Source of the DNA: Styela clava
Taxonomy: Eukaryota; Chordata; Ascidiacea; Stolidobranchia; Styelidae
Length of the DNA stretch: 64,000 bases
Direction of reading: 5' to 3'
Assembly (NCBI RefSeq): GCF_964204865.1
Contig: NC_135259.1
Span: forward strand, 3,348,001 to 3,412,000
Position numbers and translations under genes: made by a program
Shown: in pieces, positions 26,415-39,323 of the stretch
Position numbering within the stretch: position 1 is the first letter of the stretch
Layout: every line of letters starts with the position of its first letter
The notes under the pieces: model-generated
Seen by the model: the letters and a program-made list of their open reading frames with translations, nothing else
What the model was told of the DNA's origin: nothing
The model's database searches: none

Positions 26415-27384
26415 CAGTGGTTCCCATATATACGTTTTTATATCGCGGTTGAGTACTTTAAATATTCGCGGCACACTTATCACAAAACATTGAACATTTC
26501 TACTCTTAACGCCATCTTGCTATAAAATAATGATAAACAAAGAAAATCAGATAAAAGGAGTTTTATTTATGCAAATACAACATACCCTGTATCTAGTAAT
26601 AGGTACAGAATAATGATGGTGAATGTCAGTAGGACTGTTAAGCCTGGTGCTTCTTTACTAATGCTGCAATATGTGGACGAATGTGAGGGAGACATAATTC
26701 TAACTCTCTGAGAGAGACACACTCTTAACGCAGGCGAGGGGGGGGGGGGCAATATTTCGTCTATATTTAAACACATGTTGTTTCCGCTTTACAACAAAAT
26801 TATCATTTCAGAAAAGTACGATAGTCGAGCGCGAAGAAATGGTTAATAGTTACCGATATTAGGACTGTTTTCTTACAATAATGTACACGAGAGCGCCTTC
26901 GGAGCACCTCTCATTGTTGTAAAAGATAGAAGAGTAGTAATACGTAGTGCAACTTAATGAAGGTTTTATTGAGAGTTTCATTGCATCAGTGTTTGAACTA
27001 CCACGCGTTTCGCCAGATTACTGGTGTGATTACAGATCGCAAGGGAGGGCAAAATAAAATATTTTGATCGAATCGAATATTTTTAACGAATATCGGATAT
27101 TTTTAGTATATATATATACAACAGGCATCCGCTAGACATTCTGATGTTGGTGAGCTATTTCCGCCCGTCCACTTCTCATTACACAACGGCGAACGTCAAC
27201 GGTTGGCTTTATATTCCTGGAAGAACTATGCGTTCGTATCGGCGACATATGTTAAATACAGCTAATACGGAGTTAATTTGGGATTTTATTCCGATTTTTG
27301 TCTTTTGCGCCGGCTTTGAACCTACTCCCCCCCAATAGTAAGTCACCTGAAATCTTTTCGCGGCGCGGCAGTTGAGAACCACTG
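26415..27384. mobile_element. Non-autonomous hAT element with 8-bp TSD
   Basis: The element starts CAGTGGTTCCCA and ends TGAGAACCACTG, giving hAT-type inverted termini (CAGTGGTTC). It is flanked by a perfect 8-bp duplication ATCTAATC at 26407-26414 and 27385-27392. The 970-bp interior has no intact transposase and includes a 14-nt G run near 26740. Termini and TSD length place it in hAT. Confidence 0.9.
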
Positions 27385-27392
27385 ATCTAATC

Positions 27393-29257
27393 TTATGTAA
27401 ACGCCACTGTTAGAGCCTAACCTGACAGTATTCTAATCTGACATAAAGACAATAATCAGACAAAAATCGCTAAAAAGAATTTAATAGCAATTTCATTTTC
27501 ACAAAAAAAGGAAGAGAAATGAAAAGATTTTGATAATAACCAAGTATGAGCTGAATGTAGGCCAAATAAATCAATTTTTGAAGAAAAATTTTATCTGCAA
27601 TACATGGAAACAACACTCCAGCAACGAAAAGCAAGCAAATAGCGAAAAATTTGGAATCTTCAAAGATATGTTTTGGTTTAATAAAACTGCGAAAACTCAT
27701 AAGGCGGATGGTGCTCATCAAAATCATCTGTTACCATTATTGTAACAGTGCCTAACATGTTGATTATTGGTAGAGCTTCCACTCCACAAACAAAAACCGG
27801 GGGTGTCACAGTGGGCCACAAAATACAAAATGGCGGACGGACAACTATGCGACAATACTTTATTGGGAGATGAAATGATATCAAGACTACAAATGGGTTT
27901 GGGACGATACGATTCAAACAAAATTGAGTAAACAATATTCATGATAATATTCTCTAAATGTAGATAAACACAGACCTGTCGAACATGGGGAGTCACGTTA
28001 TCAAACAACAGCAATTCATGATGAGATATAATAAGAAATTTTATTGAAAAAAAGTTGACAAAACACCTTCATGGTTTCTGAATTACAATGATGGTTGAAT
28101 GCATAATTTAGCATTCGAAATTGTCATCGACCACAATTTACCATTCACTGCCCTAAACTAAGTTGCCAATTACCAAGTTTTACCATATCCTAATCCAAAA
28201 TCATACAGGAATTTCATAATTCCAAAAAAAATTAACAATTACCACAATTTACCATACACTAAACGAAGCCAAACGACCACAAATATAATTCGCTTTGTAG
28301 AATTATTTAGTTGAAGACACATTTTACTAAACATAATTATTTATCAAATTAAAATTGACCATTTTAGTTTGCAATATTTCAATTCAATATTTAATTCACC
28401 GACCAGAATTGTTGGTAAATTTTAAACGAAAGTAGGAAAAAAATTACTAATGAATCATAATATACTCAAATTAATAAACAATTAGGTATCATAAACTCTT
28501 CCAATTAAATTATTCGGCCATTGGCAACAAAAGAAATACAAGTGGTGAAGTCATGATACAACGATGAAAGGAAATATCTAAAGAGTGATTCACGAAAACA
28601 AAAATTCAACTTTTTATAATTGATTGAAAGAAATGCCTGACCTAAGTCGCTTCAAATTAGAAAACTTGCGCTACCTGCCGCTTCGAAGCTAAGAGATGTT
28701 GCATGAATTATCAAACCTTCGCTTTCCAAAAAATGATCTAAACTTCTGATAAAATTTGGATAATTTGATGATTATTGAAATAAAACATCAGAGCCTCAAC
28801 TTCCTCAATAAAAAGAGAAATTAAAATGAGGAGGGGGCAGTAAAATAACAGTAGAAATAAATCCAAAATCACTTCAATAGAGATGGGGCAACAAAACATC
28901 GATGAGCGAAAAAGGACAGTTAGGAGATAATATATTATTGTGAGCAAAGGAAAAAAACAGTAAAACGAAAAAAAGAAAAATATTATATTATATAGAATAT
29001 CATCATTTGATAATCTGAGCAATAATTTTTAAAAATATCTCAAATTCTTACGAACAAATCTTGGTTATCAAAAAATTCAGTATCATTGTATTACACTCGG
29101 ACAAGCATGGTTGAAAACAAAAGAACTTAATTAAAGTATTATTGATTGTTTTCATCCAATACTTGAAATGAGCGTAATTTTTAGATGAAAGTAGTTCATG
29201 GTCGAATATATCACGAAAGAAATGATAAAAATATCGAAGGTATCAATAACACTATTT
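27393..29257. other. Intergenic region downstream of fzr
   Basis: AT-rich sequence between a hAT element and the stop codon of fzr. It probably carries the fzr 3' UTR at its upper end. The motif ACCACAATTTACCAT occurs twice (about 28131 and 28237). No gene is supported. Confidence 0.5.
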
Positions 29258-32200
29258 CTACCGAATGCGAGTGAATAAATTGAGAACTGAAGTAGATTCT
29301 TTGTTAGACCTCGTCTTTGAGAAAACATTCCAAAATCTTAATGTTTCGTCACCGGCTCCTGTTACAATAGCTTCTCCATCTGGTGAGGTTGCCTGGAGAA
29401 ATAAAGTGTAAGGGATTGTTAGAATCTGTGATTTTTTTTTGAGGACTGATATGATAAGTTGCCAGTACACAGTAAAATTCGATAAAAATTATACTGTTCA
29501 TATCTGAGAATTGAGATACATAACTTAGTTATCCAACTCTTCATTAAAACATCATGATCATAAAGTACTAAATTTTCTCAAACCAAGTTCACGAGTCACA
29601 TGCACTCACTCAGAATAAAAATACACTCAGCTATGAGCAAAGTCGAAGGCAACCATTGAAACTATGTATGATTTCTGGTGGTACAGTATGTATGAGATTT
29701 CAAATATATATGATTATAAACAGGGAAATACCAACAAATGTAAGATATGCTGATACTATGCTTATTGTTATTACTGATTCAAACTAACTTACTAAATATA
29801 AAACTCTGTAAGAATGTCCTGTTAATTTAGCAACTTGGGTTAACGACGGATACTTCCACAACAAAATTTGATTTTGACTATAACCATGAGTTGATACAAG
29901 TTCGTTAGCATGTTTGGACCATGCAAGATTGCAGACTTGAGATCCAGTATCCACACACTGCAGAGGTTGTTGGGTCAAGGTGTTCCAGAAGCGAATACAC
30001 CTAGAATAACAATATAAATGGGTCATTTTCTGAACCAAAAAATGCAATTCAACTCCTCATTTTTCATTCAAAAATTTAAAATTTTCAGCAATTGAAGTCT
30101 CACAATAGGACCAAGAGTGCATTAATTTACTAATCAAATCAATTATCCGTTTCATTTTCATGCAGTAATGCGGGGGTGTGCAACCTTCGATATAGGTGGG
30201 CCAGATAAAAATAACTGGGTCCAACCATGGGCCGCACTTTTATTTAAAATTGGCTTTCTAGTAGCTGTAGGCTCGAAAATTTTGTTATTGATCTTATGAC
30301 ATGCTTGTTCACTTCGCACAAGCTAGCTGACACTTTGTGGGTTGCACACCTTTGCATAACCGGATTCAATTTCTAACAATGATTTATGTGTGTGTTCTTT
30401 GTTGAAAATGACACAATTCAAAATCTATTCAATACTTTTAACTGGAAAGCAATATCAATGTAGCAATTTTAACAAAATTAGTCCCGTGAAAATTGCACAC
30501 ATTTTTGGTAACTTTACCACTGAAAATTTCAAAACGATGGGGTCCGACTCCAAAATACCCCTGTCTGCGTCACTAAATTGAATATTGTACGTACCTGTCT
30601 GCAGTACCACCACCGGATGCTAGTAAACCATGCTGATGAGGTGACCAAGCGATAGCTTTGACTGCCGCTAAATGCTCAGAATAGGTATGCACTGGTTGAA
30701 TATTGTTTGAATTATTGCCTCCTGAACTTGCCGACCAAACTAATAGTTTGTTGTCATTACCGCCAGATGCTAAATGCTGTCTATCAGGTGACCACTTTAG
30801 ACCACAAACCTAAAAAAGAATAATTTTGAATGTGAGATTTTGGTTGTCAATAAATTCGTATTTTTTAAAACTAAAGAGAAAAAATCATTAATAACTAATA
30901 GAAGTAATAATGGGTGTTGTGTTGCCAATATCTAAACATCCTGTACATTGTCTGTCACTAAGAAGTAAGATATTGATTATAATTTGTCAATCCCTCAGGA
31001 ATTAATATTAATGAAGGGTGACAATTCCCAATCAAGAATATGATATGAGCCATGAAGTACACTAAGATTGTTATTCTAAAAGTCTTCTCCAAATTTACCT
31101 GCCAGGGAGGTAAAAATTCTTCAATTTGATAACAGCTGAATTCAGACCAACGAAATAGGAATAAGAAATATGACTGCACTTTGATAATAGTGTTATTTAT
31201 AAAGGTAAACTATTTAATGTAAAGAATCATGATGAAAAATGGACGCAAAAATCAGAATGTTTAATGCAATTAAACATAGTAATATATTTTTGGTCAAATA
31301 TTAGGAAAATTGAAAGAGAACTCAATATCAAATAGTCAAGAAAACACAAGATGCAGGAAAATTTACGAGCATTGCCATTTTTTGAAAATTGAATGACAGA
31401 ATACTAAATACAGGGAGTCCACGGGTTACGACGGTTGCGACTTACGCTGTTTCGAGGTTACGAATGCACTCCATAAAAAATATATAAGATAATACTGTAA
31501 TGTCCAGTATTTGCTTTTATTCATGTTATATGGAATTGTTTTCTATTTTTCTAATAAAGTACTTTTTTGCATTATTTGTACATTTTATTACAGTACGGCA
31601 TGTATAGAGTAATTTATGTACTGTACAGTATAATGTTCCAACTTACACTGAAATTTGAGTTACAACGCGTCTTGAGAACGGAACAACGTCGTAAGTTGAG
31701 GACTCCCTGTAATCAAAACACTCAGTTTTCAAACCCTAAAATTAATTCACATTACCTCTTGCTTATGTCCTGTTAATTTTCTATCAGAAATTCCACTTGA
31801 TGAGCCCGAAAGCGATGATCTTACATCACGTTGAAGTATAAGTCTGTCTCGGCTTCCCGAAGACAATTGATCGCCGTTCCATGCCAGAGCTCCAACACGA
31901 GCAGTATGGCCTTGGAGCTGCACAATGCGCTTGTTGGCTGCTGCATCCCAAACTTGAACATGACCCTTGTGTGTTCCCACGGCAACAAGATTACCCTGAA
32001 AAAATAAATAAAGTCAAAGTAATATCAACATCAGTCAGATGTCAGGCATGACTCTAATCAATCATAAAATGAATTTAAAAAGTTTCCAACTTATCATTGC
32101 ACAAGACTTGAATATGTTAATGAACATTAGTTTCGAATCCCCTAAGGACTAATTAGTATTCAAATGATGTGTTAACGATTAAAAAAGCCCACATAATTAA

Positions 32201-35200
32201 CACAGTAAGAGAGTGAATAATGATCACAATCATTGTTGTTACAAATAAAGGCCTATCAACAGAAAATTTTTAAAGAGTTATTTGCCATTGAAAATAAGAT
32301 GTGGTATTCAGAGATAAACGAGAACTTAAAAACACAGGCCTGTATTCGAGCTCAGCAATACATTGAATCGTGTCATCCACAAAAACTTGATATTCGATTT
32401 CAGATAATTTATAAACACGAGACACATTTTAATAATTATAGATAAGAAATTGAAAAATAAAAAGATGTGGAGGTGAAAACATCTCCCAGCACTATAATAC
32501 AACTCTTACCCTGTCATTCCAATTGACTGATGTTACTGAATCACTGTCCGAGGAAAGATCACATAATCTTGTTACTTGACTTGTATGTGCACTCCATAAA
32601 TATACACACGCTCCCAATCCGACACTGAAAAAAAATATTTCTTTAATATTAATATATTGTTATATATATGAATGGTTGGGAATATATGAAATATATAATA
32701 TAATATACAGTATTATGAAATTTCCAGTGCAGTTAGTTCGATTATGATTAAGCAGTAAAACCAAGGTTCTAGAGAGGAATTTATTTTTTATTTTCGCAGA
32801 ATTAAAAATTTATGAGTTCTGTGTATCATGTCGTATTTATATATCTATATCTGTGAATATATTGATAAATTTCACCTCTAATTTTAAAATATTACGCAAC
32901 AAGATTGCAAAAGAAAAAAAATGAGTGGAAACTACAAAAATCACAGAAACAATTGTTCTAATTTTAGATAAAAACAAAGCATACCTTAAAATATTAGACG
33001 ACGACCAATCTACGAGGTTAAGATAAAAATCATCTTGAAGTTCAGGGGCGTCTAAAACTTTAAACGGAATTTTTGAAATTTTTCTCATTGGTTTTCGAGG
33101 TGATCGAAGTAGCCTTTGACTGTAAAAGAAGAGATATAATATAAAAAATAAACTCTAGCAAAATTTGTACTGCTACACGATACATCCATATATTGATTAT
33201 ATACATCTGATCAAAAATGGCAAATATGTCATATTATTATATTGGAATAAAGAAGATGACAATTCAACAGAATGTAATTATGACATCACAGTAGATAATT
33301 GTGCAGATCAGTGAATCATCATTCTCGTTTATCCTATTATACCCAGGAAGGAAAGATTCCATGACATTATTGACACAAAATCACTGATCTCAGTGGTACC
33401 TTGAGACAAAGGAATAGAGGTGAATCAAACAAAGACAATACGCTATATATTGAATAATGGAAACGTTTAACTAGATGAAAATTGGCAAATTACTATTCTA
33501 AATCGAGGAAGCCAAAGGTGACTCGTGCGATTTTTGGCGCTCCATCAGTGTGTGTATCAATATGGAGGTAACTAATTTTGTTCGCCAACTTTACATCAAG
33601 TTGTATAAAGGGACTGAAACTTATGGGCGGGGGGTATATTCACTTGGCTAACAAAGACAGTCTCGGAACTCGTAATATAACTAAAATAGGGAAATTGGAA
33701 TAAAATTATGGCCTCACTCTAACCTGGTACAAACAATACAGGAGTACCCAATTTTTTCCCTGGAATTTACTTTCTGTATACGTTGAACATAAGTCAAGAT
33801 TACTGTGCTTCGGTATCATTAATAATTATTTATATTCTAGGATGAATAGATAGTTAGTAAATAATATTATATATGGCTCAATATGAGAAGTTTGAATTAG
33901 TCCTTTTGTAATACCTTTTAGTGCCTACAGGTGATAAAGAATATGGTGATGATTCTGTAGAGTCCGCCCTTTTCATTCTGACAGAATACTGAAAAGTAAA
34001 AATAGATCATGTAAAACAACTCAAATTATAAAATTTACATTTTTATATGACTAAAACATTCAATTATTTCTATTATGTAAACAAAATTATATAATTTGAA
34101 TATTAAAAGAATCATATTTAGGACTGTCTTATATTATTTTTCGAATATGAAGATAATAAAATATAACAAGAACATTAATTGGACAAATGAAACCAAACTT
34201 ATGTGATATAATAAGCTTCAGAATAGCAAATATTGACACGTGAGAAATAATGAGACTGTTTTTAGAACGATGGTCTATTCTGAATCAGACATTGCTGATT
34301 ATAACATCGTTTTAAAAATTGATTAGCATTGGCTTGCCCGTTATTGGCTTATACACACCATATGATGAATATAAACTATCAATCACGTCATGCTACGTCA
34401 TAGGGATTAAACAAAGAAAGAGAGTGCATAATGGCTTGAAACGACTAGTTAACTATGTCAGAATTAAATCAGTTTCTTTGATCAGTAACTGATTGTTCCA
34501 CAATTATCATTACCGTTATATGCATATTAGCAACTATAGCGACCTTCATTGATAGGAAAGTAATCTTTGTGGTGAGAATGCCATGTTAAGCGATATTTTC
34601 TATACAATCAATGCAAATTAAAATGATTTGATATGAAAATCAACTACAGAAAGAAATTGAATATTGTGTAATAATGAATTATTTAAATACGAATGAACTG
34701 CCAAATAGTAGTTCAAACTTCCTAATAAGAAAATATTTGAACATTTTATTTATCAAACATTATTGGTCTCTCAGAATCAAGTAACAAATAATCACATTTG
34801 GGTGTGACAATGCTTTATAATAGCTTGCTAGTCGTAAATGCTTTTTACTGCACCCATGTCACGTTGTGGAAATTTATGAAGCTGACAGTCTTATGTTAAT
34901 GGCTTGAGGCAAAACTCATATATATTGTCACATGAACATAATGGTTATAAAAGTAATTACAATTCTACATGTCACAATTAGAGTAACAGTGACAAGACAA
35001 GCTTTACTACAGCAACATCTAAAATGAAAATACAGCATGTACAAACCTTTCAATTATTGATAGATTAGGATTATATGAAAAGGAGATTGAACTTTTTAGT
35101 GACATTAGCACACTTCGTAAAACTAATTCTAAACAACATGCAACAAATTATTGAGGATTTTAAAATTATAAGAGCATCTTATACCAAATTTATTAATTTG

Positions 35201-37104
35201 AATTACTTTAAATAAATTTTTCTTTTCTGAACACGGGCTCCCCATAATTCTTCTATCTTCTGATTGACTATCTTTTATTCGTTCAATTTCTGCACCAAGT
35301 AGTTCATTCTTCAGTAAACACTGATACATGAGGTTATCTGATAATAAAAATGACAAATCAAATGACATCTGATCGATGCTCTATAAAAATGTATCTAACA
35401 GGATACAGAGCCATTGGAACTGAAGATTCAAATATTTTATTTAAGATATTCGACTGCTTCAGATTAAATTTTAGATTTTTATGTTAAACATGTTAAGGTA
35501 GCGAACCCCTTTGACATTGAATAAACACTTTTTAAAATCTAAGATAAATGTTTGATGGTGCTTATGTTAGAAATAAAATTCTAATAACAAACTGTTAATG
35601 TTAGTTAGTTAGCAACAACATCAAATGTATATTATAGCACACTTATAATAGTTATAAACAATATTTCCGAACCATTGAGAATAGTATTGATATCATTTCA
35701 AACTAAGAACATCAATACTAAAAAATATCCACAGGAATCAGATGTATTTCAGCAATCAGCATACCTTTTCCATTCTCATTGGCATCTTTGGTTTTTCGAT
35801 TTGTTGTTGGAGATTGTTGTTGTTGCTGTTGTTGATTTTTAGTATTTTTATTCCGCGAAACTGTATTTTCAGAAATCAAATTAAAGTCAATATGCCATCT
35901 TGCGCCAGCTCTGCTCGGGATGAATCTGTCTCCGTAACGATCTTTTGTTGGAGTCACACCACCCGGTGATGACGGCAGTGATCGCTGTTGATGACGATTA
36001 GCAAATGGAGAGACAGAAGGCTGTAACAAATTGATGTATAAATATTGATATTTGAAAACTTAAAAATTTAGGAAATCAACAAGCTTTAGATTGTGTTATA
36101 CACAAATACAAAGCACAAAGAAATGAATCAAAGACAACATAATTTGTGATGACATAAAATTTTCACATTCAAATCATGGCCAAAGAAGTGAAACTAACTA
36201 GAGTTGATCCGTGTTGAACAGTTCTTCAAACAGTTATAGTGACAATCTTGTTTTTACTATAAATTTTCATAACCATAAATTTTTTGTCTGTCCTCATCGA
36301 TCAAAAATATGAGGGGTGAGGTGCCAATGCCAATTGCATGTTATTTGTGCCAAAATCTGAAAATATACTCGACAATCAGACTTATTAATACCTTAGGCTT
36401 GGCATGCCAAGTCTGTAAGCCTACATGACATTAATAAATACAATACAATAGGTTATTTCGAAAACTCTAAATCGCACAACGAAGGAAAAATAAGCACAAC
36501 AACACAAAATCGAAGCTTTCTTGAATACGGCATATATCTTATAGTTAGACCATAATTTTATTTTGATTATCCTCATTTAAGTTCGATTACGAGTTCGGGG
36601 ACTGTCTGTGTTAGCCAAGTAAATATTCCCCTGCCCATAGGTTTCAGTTCCCTCACACAACTTGATGTAAAATGGGCGAACAAAATTAGTTACCTACATA
36701 TTGGAACACATACTTTTGGAGCACCGAAAATTTACTTGCATTTTTACACCAATAACCAAAAATAAAAGTAGAAAAACAAAATTTATCATTCAGAATTAGG
36801 CGGTGAATACATAAACAAAAAATGCTTAGTAGCATCTGCCCAATATTCGTAAGACGCAGTTTTATGGCTTCGATTGTTAAAAAACCAGTGGAATTGAAGT
36901 AAATTATAAAAATATTTCTTGATATGCTACCATTGAGAATAGGTATTCTTTAATATAGCATAGCATATACTCTCATATGGTACCGGTATACCACAAAACA
37001 ACATTACTTGCATTATGACATCATAGACTTACTGAGCAGGCTGGAGACAACAAGGATTGTCCATTTTGTTGTTTTAAAAGTCGTTTTTCAAAGTCTTGAT
37101 CCAT
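29258..37104 (-). CDS. fzr1: Fizzy-related/Cdh1, APC/C co-activator, 10 exons, 526 aa
   Basis: Exons (minus) are 37104-37033, 36020-35765, 35337-35207, 33988-33915, 33119-32985, 32624-32510, 31995-31756, 30809-30595, 30000-29793 and 29392-29258. All have GT-AG borders with consistent phase, totalling 1581 nt. The protein begins [10 protein letters not shown] and carries the C-box DRFIPSR at residues 55-61. A linker contains the conserved [12 protein letters not shown] and [21 protein letters not shown] seven-bladed WD40 propeller follows (about 205-500; for example [12 protein letters not shown] and [20 protein letters not shown]). It ends in the Ile-Arg tail (NLFTRIR) that docks on APC/C. 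Cdh1 recruits D-box and KEN-box substrates to APC/C for ubiquitination in late mitosis, G1 and post-mitotic cells. Human FZR1 is 496 aa; the extra length lies mainly in the N-terminal linker, including a run of seven Gln (87-93). The gene is intact. Confidence 0.97.
30171..30354. mobile_element. Small hAT-like MITE in an fzr intron
   Basis: Inverted ends share GGTGTGCAACC: left CGGGGGTGTGCAACC, and right CAAAGGTGTGCAACC when reversed. The 184-bp element lies in the intron between exons 30595-30809 and 29793-30000. The flanking 8-mers (CAGTAATG and CATAACCG) do not match well, so the insertion is old or the ends are slightly misplaced. Confidence 0.6.
31411..31709. mobile_element. Tigger/pogo-like MITE in an fzr intron
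   Basis: The 299-bp element starts CAGGGAGTCCACGGGTTACG and ends CGTAAGTTGAGGACTCCCTG. Its inverted termini are flanked by TA on both sides (31409-31410 and 31710-31711). The terminal CAGGGAGTCC with TTACGAC inside is the pattern of pogo/Tigger elements of the Tc1-mariner superfamily. It sits in the intron between exons 30595-30809 and 31756-31995 and has no transposase. Confidence 0.85.
33530..33720 (+). repeat. Interspersed repeat in an fzr intron, copy 1
   Basis: About 190 bp matching 36525-36745 in reverse orientation. Shared blocks include GGTAACTAATTTTGTTCGCC, TTTACATCAAGTTGT, ACTTGGCTAAC, GAACTCGTAAT and AATAAAATTATGG. It is non-coding and its class is unknown. Confidence 0.8.
36525..36745 (-). 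repeat. Interspersed repeat in an fzr intron, copy 2 (inverted)
   Basis: Reverse-complement partner of 33530-33720, in the first intron of fzr. The two copies differ by scattered substitutions and small indels. They could pair in the pre-mRNA because they lie inverted in the same transcript. Confidence 0.8.
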
Positions 37105-37527
37105 GTTGTATATTTCTGCGAGAAACGTCACCGTTAACGTTTTTTTTAATTTAAATACTCTTCTTTTAGATTCCAATTGTCAAATATTATTTTCATATAA
37201 TTAATCCAAAATACTAAATCCATAAACACAAATTAGTTTTCCTTAACTACGACACAATCGATTTTCAATATATTCCAGCATTTGTCGTTCGCTAGTTAGT
37301 TTGCTGAAATACTACTGCCAATACAGCAATAGTAACTACTGAACTATTGGAAAACAAAAATCACTTCATAAAAACACAAGAGCACTGAAATATGTTAACT
37401 TCAGAATAGTAACATACTGCAGTACTGACATAATTATGGCACTGACTGCAGGACTCAATTCATTCCTGAATTCATGTAATACCACTGTACGGTACCATAC
37501 ATACAACTAACTCAGTAACTGACCAAG

Positions 37528-37573
37528 TACCGGTACCGTACCGGTACAGAAGTACTGCAGTACTGCAGTACTG
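37528..37573. repeat. Nested short palindromes upstream of fzr
   Basis: Two palindromic tracts lie side by side. The first is built from ACCGGT/GTAC units (GTACCGGTACCGTACCGGTA) and the second from AGTACTGCAGTACTGCAGTA. Related TACTGCAGTA appears again near 37415. They could form hairpins or be repeated protein-binding sites, but could also be simple-sequence expansion. Confidence 0.6.
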
Positions 37574-38124
37574 ACTGACTGAAATAAATTTATGTAATCT
37601 TAACATATTTCAGTATTTTGAACTTGCTAACAGTAAACTATACTATCATGATAGTGATACGCTGCCTCACATTACAGTATTCTGGTATTATACATTACAG
37701 TCTGACAGTTCTGTAGTTAGATATCCGTGTACCGCTATGAAACCAAAAGCTGATACAGTCAGACAGTGATGAGTGACAGACAGACATCTCCTATTTTATT
37801 ATTATCTCTTGTTGGCAACTGGTATTTGACGTTAAATGTTTCGCGACCAAAACAAGTTTCCAGCTGTGAAACAAAAACAACGTCTATCGCCCTTTTCTTC
37901 AACAAGTTCGACTGTACAAACGAATTTAGTTCGCACAAACAACGAGTCTGACTGGAAAATCGCTAACCTCAAAGCGTCCGCTTGGCGAAGCGAGTGAAAG
38001 AAAAAAGGTTCCCGTTCAACGACTTTTGTGCGTGTGACGTCGTTGACTCGCCCAAACAGCTGTAGTAATTACAGAAGTGTGGATCGATGCGGGGAGAGCT
38101 CTACAAAAAAAATCGAACTTCAAA

Positions 38125-38547
38125 TTAAATTTTAAACAAGTTAAACCCTATCTTAGAAACCCAACGAACGCGAACATTTAGCGAATTGACCTCGTTATTT
38201 GATGCATTGTGGGTTGAATTCTTTGTGACGCACTCAATAGTGCGTATCGTGCGTAACTTGTTACGTAACAGTTTGAAAACATCACACGGCGTACCCATTG
38301 GACGGGGCTTTACGTACAAGCTCACGCTCCACCTGATATCTGGTAGCAACGTCCTTAGCAACAAGCGTGGCGTTATGTTACATTCCACATCACTTGCTAA
38401 GGTCTTTGACATATGTATAACAACAAAAGCCGATTGCGGGCCGATATAGTCAGGTTTTTGCTGCTTGGCGTGACAGGTTGTAAGCATAATCCTACATATT
38501 GTATTAATATATTCATTGTTTTTGCGTGCCGAAGAGAATAATTTCAT
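38125..38547 (-). CDS. Unsupported 140-codon ORF between fzr and CFAP144
   Basis: An ATG-initiated ORF without introns in the CpG-richer part of the divergent promoter region. The translation is basic (MKLFSSARKNNEYINTICRI at the start) with no recognised domain. A plus-strand ORF of 87 codons overlaps it, which suggests that local base composition rather than selection keeps both open. Probably not a gene. Confidence 0.15.
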   Translation of the reverse strand: MKLFSSARKNNEYINTICRIMLTTCHAKQQKPDYIGPQSAFVVIHMSKTLASDVECNITPRLLLRTLLPDIRWSVSLYVKPRPMGTPCDVFKLLRNKLRTIRTIECVTKNSTHNASNNEVNSLNVRVRWVSKIGFNLFKI

Positions 38548-38979
38548 CGATCCATTTCTATTTTCGCCTCCCCTTTGTTGAGTTCTGACTGACAGGGTTA
38601 GGTATAATCTAGCTAATTTGAAAGGAAGGACTTAGTTCCACAGTTTGTTCACATCTCTGCATGCCCGTGGTGAGTTTTAAAAGGGGTGTGATTTAGCACT
38701 GGACGTCGATATATAGTACGGCAAAAAATTAGCAGAGCCTCCCTTGATGTTTACGATTGTGATTAGTGTGAAAATTGTAACATATGTTCGATATCGAACA
38801 GATTCTGACAAAGCTAGAATGAACGCGCTTCAGAGAAAACAGTTCTGTCATTAGGTATATCGATAAAACATGCGAACTGAATATTTCAAGCAACGCCATG
38901 GGATCTTTTGTACAACGCACTCTTGAAACAAAAAATACGCCAACGCTTATAACAAGAAAATTATTAATTATTCATTTGG

Positions 38980-39145
38980 GGGTTGGTAATGTAGATTGCG
39001 CTTGAAATTCAATTTTTCAAATCATTACTTGCCCCAAGCCGAACTCCAAAAATATTATTATTTCTATTTTCAAACCGTGGCGAGGGTGTTTTTCTCAAAT
39101 CTCGCATTTTTGCATTTGTGTCGGGGGCTTTGTACACAAGATCCA
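38980..39145 (+). repeat. Dispersed repeat, copy 2
   Basis: Plus-strand copy of the repeat also found at 17408-17543 (minus) and 62459-62600. It holds CTCAAATCTCGCATTTTTGC followed by CGGGGGCTTTGTAC. It lies within 200 bp upstream of the CFAP144 start codon, so it may form part of that promoter or 5' UTR. Confidence 0.65.
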
Positions 39146-39323
39146 AGCCATGTTCGTGCTGATAGCTTATTCAAGAAGTTTCATAAAAATTTCGTGATTT
39201 ATATGATTGAGCTTTAATTAGTTCATTCGTAACCAAATGTCACCATTTTTTTTACTAAAATTTAGTTAAAACCACTCCAAATTACTGTGATTAGAGTATT
39301 AGTAATCGAGCAATTCCGCCAAA

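Larger units (their letters stand above)
37105..39323. promoter_or_regulatory. Shared upstream region of fzr and CFAP144
   Basis: The 2.2 kb between the divergent start codons of fzr (minus) and CFAP144 (plus). It holds a cluster of nested palindromes at 37528-37573 and a stretch relatively rich in CpG around 37960-38450. An unsupported 140-codon ORF and a dispersed repeat copy (38980-39145) also lie here. No TATA box could be assigned. The bases CCAAAATGGCG over the CFAP144 start codon resemble a YY1-type initiator motif. Confidence 0.4.

Noticed and set aside
38125..38547. 140-aa ORF as a gene
   Set aside because: An 87-codon ORF on the other strand overlaps it, there is no recognisable domain, and it lies in the CpG-richer shared promoter region. 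Listed only at low confidence.
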